Below the pieces are notes generated by a model. That model saw only the letters and a program-made list of their open reading frames with translations, was not told the origin of the DNA and ran no database searches. From NCBI GenBank assembly GCA_949987565.1, contig OX465120.1:10761580-10825579 (forward strand): DNA of 64,000 bases, in the 5' to 3' direction. The DNA comes from Luidia sarsii. Lineage: Eukaryota > Echinodermata > Asteroidea > Paxillosida > Luidiidae. The translations under genes were made by a program, and so were the position numbers. Positions 36,601 to 45,689 of this stretch are shown piece after piece; within the stretch, counting starts at the first letter, position 1; every line of letters begins with the position of its first letter.

Positions 36601-37608
36601 TGTCTGCCAATTGTATTCAGTCACCTGATGTGGTTAGACAAAGGGTTGCTGTACGATGACCCTGTCTACCAATTGTATTCAGTCACCTGATGTGGGTAGA
36701 CAAAGGGTTGGTGTGTGATGACCCTGTCTGCCAATTGTATTCAGTCACCTGATGTGGTTAGACAAAGGGTTGGTGTGTGATGACCCTGTCTGCCAATTGT
36801 ATTCAGTCACCTGATGTGGTTAGACAAAGGGTTGCTGTACGATGACCCTGTCTACCAATTGTATTCAGTCACCTGATGTGGGTAGACAAAGGGTTGGTGT
36901 GCGATGACCCTGTCTACCAATTGTATTCAGTCACCTGATGTGGTTAGACAAAGGGTTGGTGTGTGATGACCCTGTCTACCAATTGCATTCAGTCACCTTT
37001 GGTGGATAGACAAAGGGTTGGTGTGCTGTGGTTGAATAAATATATATTGGATCAATTACATATGCGCATATGATTACATTCATCGTCCAATCAGGAATGA
37101 GCTGGAGGACTACATGCAGCTTCTCGTCCGCAACTTCAACCCGGCCTCCGTGGAAGGGTTGATGTGTCGCAACCACCTCAACGTCAACTGGGATGGACGT
37201 CTCTTTGACTGCGATTTCAACCAGCAACTGGACATGCCCATGCGCAAAGTATTAGGTAAGTGACTTCAGGCTAGTCACCGCCTCCCAGTTCTATTTGTCA
37301 GCCTTGGCTGGCAGTCTACCACCAATAGGGGATGGAGGCTCATGCCTTGCTTCAGACTAGTCACCCCTCCCAGTTCTATTTGTCAGCCTTGGCTGGCAGT
37401 CTACCACCGATAGGGGATGGAGGCTCATGCCTTGCTTCGTATCTTTTCAGACTCCCGTGCAGGGGAGAGGACCAGACCTGGAGCCGCCCCCTCTGTCTGG
37501 GATATCGAATCCACAGACGACCTCGCCGACCTCCGCATCGTCACGGACAACCACTGCTTCGGCTGCACGTCGGGCATGGGGTCAAGTTGTCAGGGCACGA
37601 CAGCCTGA
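30667..37608 (+). CDS. ArsS-like radical SAM protein with DUF3641 C-terminus, probably mitochondrial
   Basis: Eight exons, GT-AG and phase-consistent: 30667-30918, 31825-31996, 32796-32999, 33520-33697, 34323-34459, 35996-36137, 37095-37255, 37451-37608 (TGA). They encode 467 residues. The first 30 residues are basic and amphipathic without acidic residues (MAVVRFLQNIITVPRNALRC), typical of a mitochondrial presequence. Residues 85-141 form a charged helical linker. The radical SAM 4Fe-4S motif is C166-x3-C170-x2-C173 (HCNQACNHCHVESSPKRTE), followed by LDLTGGAPEL, DRCNLTALLEPGQED and VVASLPCY. The C-terminal domain has VEGLMCRNHLNVNWDGRLFD followed by CDFN (C386, C401), and HCFGCTSGMGSSCQG (C451, C454, C462), the cysteine set of the arsenosugar-biosynthesis radical SAM/DUF3641 family. 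In cyanobacteria ArsS acts after ArsM to make arsenosugars; the animal role is unproven. No arsM is visible nearby. The introns contain satellites and MITEs. Confidence 0.93.
30925..31610. repeat. TAGTAC repeat and GGA-rich purine tract in ArsS intron 1
   Basis: TAGTAC/AGTACT repeats (30930-31015) are followed by about 570 bp of GGAGGA-rich purine sequence. Open frames through it on either strand are low-complexity. Confidence 0.9.
32110..32640. repeat. CCCTG pentanucleotide satellite
   Basis: About 100 copies of ccctg with cccta, ctctg and cctgt variants, purer toward the right end. It fills ArsS-like intron 2. The overlapping Cys/Pro/Leu-rich open frames in three phases are artefacts of the 5-bp period. 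Confidence 0.97.
33140..33380. mobile_element. Member of the GGTCCTGCTAGGATCGAAAC family with a longer body
   Basis: Starts tagtgggcctgacgttttga, then gcaggacctttctcaaaggc, then agagtgacaaggacaacaca and a purine-rich body (gatcaaagggaagggcaagg). The same body appears reversed at 43550-43780, showing that the short core is the terminus of a longer element. It is in ArsS-like intron 3. Confidence 0.75.
34672..34785. repeat. ttttgaccacaccca short tandem repeat
   Basis: About seven copies of a 15-17 bp unit (attttgaccacacccat). It directly follows a truncated MITE copy at 34560-34671 in ArsS-like intron 5. Confidence 0.85.
34920..35065 (-). CDS. Candidate antisense exon nested in an ArsS-like intron
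   Basis: Minus-strand exon-like segment: acceptor with pyrimidine tract (ggattattttcaccag) before 35065, donor gttggt after 34920, and an open phase of 48 codons plus 2 bases. The translation is not low-complexity: LGMPAKIVIPERYLSEEDEG, then a charged helix with EEREQHEERVDRITKMLSAH. This looks like an internal exon of a cytoskeletal or adaptor-type protein, but I cannot name the family and see no partner exons. It may be a captured exon fragment or part of a nested gene. Confidence 0.45.
35172..35765. mobile_element. GGCTTAGGCTCGGGC-family MITE interrupted by duplicated fold-back elements
   Basis: The outer MITE starts agccgtttacaaaacgaagg and ends cggagacgaagcctgagcct plus atccatggatttg. 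Its middle (caaaccacaacctgg) is interrupted at about 35348-35690 by two tandem copies of a fold-back unit (gtttgcggtgacaccatgta, tcttctctttcaagaagtgt and its complement). The sequence accaca-acctggtggaga recurs at both copies, suggesting insertion followed by unequal duplication. Confidence 0.8.
36400..37025. repeat. 62-bp satellite with a three-unit (186-bp) higher-order period
   Basis: About ten units of gatgaccctgtctaccaatt, gtattcagtcacctgatgtg, gttagacaaagggttggtgt. Variant positions repeat every third unit: the gttgctgtacg variant occurs at about 36460, 36646 and 36832. It fills ArsS-like intron 6. Confidence 0.95.
37262..37440 (+). repeat. Two copies of the 85-bp CAX-intron satellite
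   Basis: Two forward units (cccagttctatttgtcagcc, ttggctggcagtctaccacc) fill the last intron of the ArsS-like gene. They match the arrays at 15325-16505 and 17190-18183, about 20 kb away. Confidence 0.95.
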
Positions 37609-40600
37609 GCGTGACCGCAACGGCGTTTCCCACCATGCAAATAATCGCGATTTGGATCGAAATTCAAAACCCTTTTTTTTTTTATCTTGCTCGCATTTTG
37701 CACAATCAGTCCAAAAAAATCAGGCATCGGACAAAGCACTGTGAAAATCTGAACCGTGTAAATCGGGTGAATATGTCATGTTGCCGTGAACAGCAGAACT
37801 CGTGGCGATTTCATGGAGTCCTTTTTAAAAGTGAATTCATCCTGAAGATTTCAACTCATTTGACCCGAGGAAGACATCTTCGGGTAGTGGAGAAGACAGT
37901 GAAAACAAATAACCTGATTATCTAGGGTATGGTCCAATTACAGGTGCTCTAGACGAAGTACTCCCCAACTCATCTGCCAGGCAGTTGTGGTCTAGTCTGT
38001 GGAATTGTTCACCGAACTCGTACCATAGGCTTGCGCATTCGCAGTCTTTTACCACCGAGAAAGTGGAAGCCAGCGCGGCCGGGATTCGAACCCGGGACTT
38101 CGGCTGTCTAGGAGCAGAGGTTTTATAGTTGATTACCTAACCTATCAATCAGGTTGCCAGGAAGGACAGCATGGTTATGCCTGGTTAGCAACAGCCGTTA
38201 CCAAGGGCTTACTCAATTGATACATGCGCTTTACTACAAGCCACACATACTGTTGCCATAACAACAACAACTCAGTCACTAATTTTGTCACAGCATTAAT
38301 ACATATTTGTTTTTGTAAAGAACATTATTTTCGACATATATCTATTAATTTGTATCGTGCAAATGTATTTGTTTTCAATTACGATACTCTTTTGTAAAAA
38401 AAAATGGCTTTGAAGTAAAGGCTGATTCGAAATTGTTTCGTAATTTTTATGGGGTATGACTTGATCATAATATGATATAAAATTAAAATTATATAATATT
38501 ATAATAAAATTTGAATTTTGATATATCCTCTGTTAAGATATAATTTTTTATCTTCTCTGGTCATTTTAAGCAGTAAGCAGTTTGCAATATTTATTTTTGC
38601 ATAAAAATATTACTTTATTGAAGTTTAAAATTTTGGAGATAATGAAATAACATTTCTAGAATTATACAAAAATATTGATAAATGTCCACCAATAATGACT
38701 TAAAATACAAGATTATGAAATGATTGAAATGTCCTTATCATTACGATATAATTATTTCTTGGTTGATTCGAGAAAGTAATCATTAATTCTCGTGTACTGT
38801 AAGTCAGTTTTCGGAATACAGCAAACATGTTTTTTTTTCTTCATGGCCTCCCACAGATGTTATTGGTTAAAAGATTTCTGGGTATCACAAAGGGTAAACT
38901 CATTGTGAATTCGGAGAGGTAGCATACTTCAAGGGGGGTATTTCATCTTCTAAGACGGCCAAACATTGAAATTATGCCATCTGGGTGTCACGAAATAGTC
39001 GAACATTCAGGGTATTAATCGCAGGTTGAATTTTGAGGAGTAATTCCGAGGAATATGGAGTGGGAGAATTTGTGATTGTTCCCTCTGTTGATAGAACACC
39101 CCTTTTAAAGGGAATGGTAGCGCCCGGGGTCAGGCGTGCAATAAAAACACATGTGTCCCTCCAATTATAGAAAGTGGAAAAATCATCACTTCCGTCAAGT
39201 TCTACTCTGGAAGAACGCTTGTAGCTTATCAAATACTCATTCTTAGGAAGTGATTTTTGGTCGTTTTTACCCAGGGGAGCACGGGGAATACCTTGTAGTT
39301 GTGTTTCTTATGGTCACGTCTCCAGGAAGATGGAATTTTCGTGCGAGTTTGTGGACTGAGCTTTGGAGAATTGCTGGGTTTTTAGAACGACCTGTGTGGA
39401 AACTTGTTGGAGGTCACTCCGGGACCGTGACACTATCGGAATCCGACCGCGTTCGCCTCGTCGGTCTCGCCCGTGTCATCGGCTCGTCGGCCCCGTCGGC
39501 CTTCGTCACTGGCCACGGTAAGCTCATTTCCGCGTAAAGTATTCCCATCACATACAGTACCCCGAAATGAGCAAGCTAACTGCTTTTGATCCAGTATAGA
39601 GTATAGTTGTGCTTCAATTTTGGTCACTACTTTTTTATAGTTCGAGATGTACCGGTATGTATTGATACTTTTTCAATTTTATTGATAGAATTTTGAAATT
39701 ACTGTATACTGTACGTCTTTACTATTTCACGGTAAATTGTGACGTCTCCTGTTACAACTTACAACTCCGGTTACAACTTACAAAATACAACTAGTATTAT
39801 CAGGGTCTGTGTATTTTGTTTCGTTTTTTATTCACTACACTACCTAGTATTGTAGTAAGTAGTAACTACAGTTTGTGGAATAAAACTAAGTTTACAGTAG
39901 TATTGAATACACAGGAAAATTTCATCTGTCGTCTATTTCTTGGTGCGTCACTGCATAGGACCAATCTGAAATTAATCATTTGTTTCCCGAGGTCATTTCC
40001 TGTGAATCATCTTTCAGTTAGATGAGTCTACTAATTAGTAATTAATATAGCTCATGAATAGCCACCCGTTGGAATTATAGTATAACCAAAAGTCTCTTAA
40101 GTGGGCCTGACGTTTCGATCCTACCAGGACCTTTCTTGATTAAAAGTATTAGTATAATTATGATTTATAGAATGATTTATGCCATGGCGTTAAGTCCATT
40201 TCGTTGATATAATTTTAGTGTTGTAAAGTTGCATTGTCCCTTAAATTCCCTTAGTAACTAATATCTCAATACCTACATCTCTTTTTCATGTCGTAAATCT
40301 GTTGGTTTGTTTTCGTCTTTAGATTCGTTTATTTCATCCGAAATTCCTTATAATAAGAATTCTTAAAAAATAGTGGGCCTGACGTTTCGATCCTAGCAGG
40401 ACCTTTCTCAAAGGCAGAGGCAGAATTATAATAATTTTATCCAAAGTTCCAAACAAAACGTTTTCTACACCTGGTTGATTTTAATGTAAAACGATAAATG
40501 TTAAAAACTGCTAGCTGACTTGAATTACATCTAAATTAATTTGCACAATCGTAAAAAGTAAAGGGGCTTGAAATTTAGGTCCCATCGGGACGATTTCTCA

Positions 40601-42470
40601 GAAGACTTTTCGGATGGACCTGGTACGAACTGGTACCAGAAATAGGATCGGTAGGTTGTCTTGTTACATGTGAAAAATGATGTATCTTGTGATTTTATTG
40701 TGAACCTACTGGGCTGGCCATACGATAATATTAAAATGTTATGTATGGGGGCCATGCAGAGTGTAATCTTAGTAGAAGGCTCCTTGAAAGTTGAAACCTT
40801 ATGAGAAAGATCCTGCTACGATGGAAAAGAAACCCAAGATCCTATTACTCTTTAACTGCAGGGAACATTATTTTTTATTCCACTGCAGAGATATACGAGC
40901 AGCACCGAGTTTCATCGAAGACATTGTTTATCATATCCGCCTGCGTATATTGAAGGGCGATAGGATTAAACTTGAGCCAGTCCTTTGTTGACTGGGCGTC
41001 AGTTCCTCGTCTTTTGTTTTCCCCCCAACGAACGTTCTTCTTCTTGGAGGGGGAAGACTTCAACCGCCACCCCCCCCCCAGGCGAAATGGACGCCGTCGC
41101 GTTACGTCACGTTACCATAGTATCCAGGGTGTCGTCCAAAGGCCACGACGGTAGCCAGCAGGATCCCAACGGGTAAGAAAGTTTCGCTTGGAATTCTGGG
41201 AAAATGGCGGGAAGTGGGAAAAATGTCTCCAGCCTTCCTGAGTTCCTTCCTACCTCCTTCTTTTACTTAGCCCTTAACCTTGAGTGGCTTCATAGCCTTG
41301 TTTTGGGCGAATATGCATAAAAGCCTAAGGAGCCTATTATTGTTAATGGTGTCTGCAAAAATGTTGCAAGTAATTACTTGTTGACTTGAAATATATACAC
41401 AAATATATCTATACTATAGTAAATGGCTTGCCTGACGTTTCAATCTTAGCAAGGCCTTTCTCGAAGGCAGAAAGAAGATAAATGTTAAGTGTATCTAACC
41501 CCCTTCCCTCTTTTTTGATAAATGGATATTTGGGGCCAATTCTGTGGCTATTATTTTAAGAGTTGACGCTCCGTGCGGTGGCTGTGGGAAGTCGGGATTA
41601 TGACGAAGGAGGAAATAGCGCGGGAAAGTTGTGTGGATTAGCTGGCGGCGGTGCACCAGCGAACTTGCCCCTCGCGCAAATAAACCATGGATAAACAGTC
41701 GCTGGTCCCCTTCGAGAAAGATCCTGGTACTCTACATGTGCATGTAGTACATGTTGACATGTACATGCACATGTAGAATGTAGACATGTACATGTACATC
41801 GTAAATTACATCATACTGTACATGTACATGTACATGTACATGACTCGTAATAGGACCCACACGTCTCCCAGTTTTGTATTGACTACAGACACTCACGGCA
41901 CACGCTAACAGTTTAATCACACCGCAACGGCCCCATTAACTTTGCACCGCAAACAAAGTCGAAGTCATTACCCGATAAGTTACAGATAAACCGAGAAAGA
42001 AATTGGTGTTTTCCGGTTTTCAGGAGCCAATTATTTCGCTCAAGTCACGCCAGTTTTAATCACACTGGGTCTCTATCAGCCCCGTGTGTGTTTTTTTAGT
42101 TTTGACCTCTTTCGATAAACGTCCGTGTTTACACGCAGAGGGGGGAAAAATACGACCTCTGTCAACAAAACACGGCTTGACTGCAGATTGAGATAGCGTG
42201 GCTAAAAGTAAACACAAACTCGGTAAGAGAGATGTGTTATTGATAGCCGTGTTCGTGTTACCATGGTGTCACCGACGGATATTGACCGATACTAGCAGTC
42301 TTCAAGGCCCGGTGTGTGTGGTTTTGATAAGCGCAGTAGCTGGCGTGCCAACGACTACTTCGTCCGGTGATTCCGTGCATCTGATTGCGCACTCGTTCTC
42401 GATGTTTCAGTCTTCAAGTACAGGTTGTCATTATTTCAACCCCATGGCCTCAATATCCAAGAGGGGAATG
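37609..42470. other. Intergenic region with scattered repeats, no gene recognised
   Basis: Mostly AT-rich. A reverse tRNA-like piece (ggccgggattcgaacccggg) is at 38075-38100. Dispersed GGTCCTGCTAGGATCGAAAC-family members are at 40095-40130, 40375-40420 and 41425-41465. A single reversed monomer of the 105-bp repeat is at 41225-41310. A catgtacatgtacatgtaca self-complementary repeat is at 41735-41840. The minus-strand frame at 38972-39232 (86 codons) and the plus-strand frame at 39250-39537 (95 codons) have normal composition but no motif I recognise. Confidence 0.55.
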
Positions 42471-42476
42471 ATTAAA

Positions 42477-42658
42477 CGCAGTGGCTGTTGTTACGGCAGT
42501 CGTCCGTGTGGTTCCCTGACTGATTATATTTCGTCAGCATTGCAGGCTGGTTAAAACAATCTATTAGCTGATAGTCTGGTTCCAAGAGCTAAACATCCTG
42601 ACAAATACTGTGAAGTCAGGGAACCACACGGACGACTGCCGTAACAATAGCCACTGCG
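42477..42658. mobile_element. 182-bp fold-back MITE with perfect 9-bp target duplication, copy 2
   Basis: Near-identical to the element at 5066-5248: cgcagtggctgttgttacgg at the left end, tagccactgcg at the right. It is flanked by an exact 9-bp duplication atgattaaa at 42468-42476 and 42659-42667. The duplication sequence differs from that of copy 1, confirming independent insertions. Confidence 0.92.
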
Positions 42659-42744
42659 ATGATTAAAACACCGTAAATTTGATACCAAAACTATTGCAAA
42701 CTGCTCACTGACTAAAATGACCAGCAGTACATAAATCTCAAAAG

Positions 42745-43510
42745 TTAGAGGGCCTAGGCCTGACGTTTCGATCCTAGCAGGACGTTTCTCAAAGGCAAAG
42801 TGACAAGGACAAACATAAGCCGCGTCCGCACTGGACTTAAAATGGGTAAACTAACCGAGCAAATGGGTAAATTGACCATTTTAAGTCCAGTGCGGACAGC
42901 CAGAAAGTTTTCCTCCCAGGTAACTTACCCGACTCCAGTGGGTAGTTTAACCGACCAACTTCGGCCCGGTTAAATTGACCAGGTCAGTTTAACCGAGCCG
43001 AAAAGTCCAATCCGGACACGACGTCTCGGTAAACGACTCGGTAAAAAACCACATCCGGCGCCCCGCATTGCCAGAGGCCCTAAATACCACGTGACGTGCC
43101 ATGGTCCCAATACAACAATGTTGTTTACTTTTCGAGCAGGGTCGACGTGTCGTAGTTTTATGGTATTTACATCCGGTGAAAGGTCACCACCATAGCGCCC
43201 TCTTGCGTTTATACGCGCCAGTCGGTTAGTTTTACTGCGTCGTCTCGGTTAGTTTACCCGAGTCGAAAGTCCAAGTGCGGACGCCGGGAAGATTTACCCA
43301 TTGGAATGTTACCCACGGGCTCGGTAAAAAATAAGTCCAGTGCGGACGCGGCTATAGACAGTCAGGGGAAGGAAAGCCCTGACACACATGACAGAGGAAG
43401 GACAAAAGGGAAGGGAGTGGGATGCAGATCTTTGTACACACGAAGGGAGGGGAGATCAAAGGGGGAAAAATGCTGACGATTCGATCCTAGCAGGACCTTT
43501 CTCAAAGGCA
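42745..43510. mobile_element. Dispersed element interrupted by a 536-bp TIR element
   Basis: Outer sequence: ctgacgtttcgatcctagca and gtgacaaggacaaac before 42818, continuing after 43356 as agacagtcaggggaaggaaa and ending in a second core copy near 43470-43505. This matches the body seen at 33145-33250 apart from the insertion. Confidence 0.65.
42818..43353. mobile_element. 536-bp TIR transposon (MITE-like) with ATA duplication
   Basis: A perfect 22-bp terminal inverted repeat starts agccgcgtccgcactggact at the left and mirrors at the right (agtccagtgcggacgcggct). The trinucleotide ata lies outside both ends (42815-42817, 43354-43356). The interior is rich in ggtaaattgacc / ggttaaactgacc inverted motifs. 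A 3-bp duplication suggests a PIF/Harbinger-type origin, which is inference. Relatives are at 54500-54870 and 55380-55540. Confidence 0.85.
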
Positions 43511-43734
43511 AAACACCATGAATTGTTAACCAGTAATCCTTCCTGCGTTCACTCGCCCACTCTTTCAATCGTTCCCTTTGAAGTTTTCCCCTCCGCTACC
43601 TAATCCCTGCTCAAAGCCCCTGCCCTTCCCTTTGATCTAACCCTGCCAGCTATCTCCTTTGTCCTCTGTCAGTCATCCATGTCCCTGTTACTCTCCCCTT
43701 CCTATTTATTTTGCCTCTGTCATGCAGTCTTCCA

Positions 43735-43870
43735 TTGAGAAAGGTCCTGCTAGGATCGAAACCCCAGGCCAGTCTAATGGCATTTTGGACATTTGAGTCA
43801 GTAATTATCTAACTTATAAGCCTTTGAGAAAGGTCCTGCTAGGATCGAAACGTCAGGCCCACTAAATTGT
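43735..43870. repeat. Two adjacent members of the GGTCCTGCTAGGATCGAAAC family
   Basis: Both read gagaaaggtcctgctaggat followed by cgaaac; one ends cccaggcc and the other gtcaggccc. They lie at the end of the reversed body (tccctttgatctaaccctgc) that matches 33190-33320. Confidence 0.8.
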
Positions 43871-43879
43871 GAGATAACT

Positions 43880-44335
43880 TATTAGCCGTTTGCAAGATCA
43901 ATTTCTGCATATTGCTAGAAGCATTTCTTAGACGAACAGAGCTTTGAAGTTACATGTAAATGGTCAGTCCTTCTAAATGTTTTGAGAAATGTAGACCTTC
44001 TAGAAATGTCGGTCGGCTGTGGCCCTCTGAATCTTTTAGAGTTCTATTTTTGTCAGTATAAGCAGTTTGCAACATGTTCGTAACTTTCTCGAAGGACATT
44101 TCATTTTCTCAGCTTTTTGGGGGAGAGGTCCTGCTAGGGTCGAACAACCGTCCTAAAGAGCCTCAGCTTCGGTGATCGAGCCAGTGGGTGTGCAATTATT
44201 CGTCGCGTGTTCGTGTCACCTGATGAGTGACGGCTATCTTGTACACACCTGTCGTTCGTTGAGGGGTTGGAGAGGTGGACGAGGAAGTTGGGACCTTCTT
44301 CCCGAACGAAAATGGTTTCCTTCCTCCCATCCTCT
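43880..44335. other. Intergenic, nothing recognised
   Basis: Mixed composition with one more weak core-repeat copy (gagaggtcctgctagggtcg) near 44125-44145. No exon is supported. Confidence 0.45.
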
Positions 44336-44640
44336 CCATTTCTCTTCTCTCTCACCTCCCCTCCGGCCCTCCTCTCCCCTCTCTCTCTCTCACCCATCTA
44401 TCTCCCTCTCTCCTCCCTCCCCCCTCCTCCCCTCCCTCCCCCTCCTCCCCTCCCTCCTCTCTCTTCGTGTCTCTGTCTCCCTCTCCCTTTCCCTCCCCTC
44501 CCCTCTGCCTCTCTGCCTCTAATGTCACTCTCTCCCTCTCTCCTTCTCTCCCTCTTTCCCTCCCTCTTTCCCTATATCCATATCTCCCTCTCCCCCCCCC
44601 CTCTTTCTCCCCTCCCGCATTCTCCCTGCCCTTCAATCTT
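44336..44640. repeat. CT-rich microsatellite
   Basis: About 300 bp of CTC/CCT-rich sequence. All overlapping Ser/Pro/Leu-rich frames are low-complexity. Confidence 0.9.
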
Positions 44641-45054
44641 CTACTCCTCTGATGGGATCTGAGTTCGTGTGTACTCTGGCCTCCGACCATCAGACATATC
44701 AGATGACGAGCCAGCAACATGTGTTCAACACCGATAAACAGTGAAGGGTTAAACAAGCCAGTCCCCCTTCCCTCCCTCCCCTAGCGGCCAGTAAGGATTA
44801 AAGTTCGGTTTCTGGTCTCCTTATTTCGCCAGAAAAACACAATTTTATTCAAAATTTAGGCCCCATAATCCTTCAAATGGTTGTTTTTAAACAGGATAGA
44901 TGCGGAATGTCTTTTTCTAATTTCGTTATTAATTCTGTCAAATAAATACATGATATCATCTGGGTCAGAATAAGAAGTTTTATCTTTAAGATTGTATTCT
45001 CTCAAAGTTGCGAACAACCACCCATCCCAGCTTACCCCATTCCAACCCATTTTA

Positions 45055-45485
45055 ACCATGGCCCAACCTAACCCAACCCAACCCAATCTAACCCAACCCA
45101 ACCCAACCTAACCCAACCTAACCCAACCCGACCCAACCCAACCAACCCAAACCAACCCAACCCAAACCAACACAACCCATCCCAACCCAAACCATCCTAT
45201 CCCAACTCATCCCAAGATACCAACCCAACCCAACCCATCCCAACCCAACCCAACCCAACCCATCCCATCCCAACTAAACCCATCCCAACCCAACCCAACT
45301 AAACCCATCCCAACTCAACCCATCCCAACCCAACCCAACTAAACCCATCCCATCCCAACTCAACCCATCCCAACCCAACCCAACTCAACCCAACCCAACC
45401 CAACCCAACCCCACCAAACACAACCCATCCCAACCCAACCCAACCAAGAACCAATCCCATCCCAACCTAATCCGACCCAACACAT
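45055..45485. repeat. CCCAA pentanucleotide satellite
   Basis: About 85 copies of cccaa with cctaa, ccatc and ccaac-tcaac variants. It lies some 200 bp upstream of the first LMO LIM exon, either in the preceding intron or just upstream of the gene. Confidence 0.95.
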
Positions 45486-45689
45486 CCCACCCAAACCCAG
45501 CCCAGCCCATCGCAGCCAATCTCAACACATTCCCATGTTCCCCAATGATCCCATAACCCTCTCCTCCACCACCACCGCAGCCCATGCACACCCATGGGCA
45601 CCCAGCCCACCCACCAAGAACAGCTCCAGAAAGCTCAACGCGCAACCCTCAATCCCCCAATCTCCTCCCTACCTCCCTCCCTCCCTCAG

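Noticed and set aside
38972..39537. Two opposite-strand frames of 86 and 95 codons with normal composition
   Set aside because: No motif, splice evidence or known family; could be chance or old element remnants.
45535..45689. ATG-initiated extension upstream of the LMO LIM1 exon
   Set aside because: A strong pyrimidine tract and AG acceptor at 45689 lie between it and the conserved ETVDEVL start, and the extension is Pro/Ser-rich without LMO similarity.
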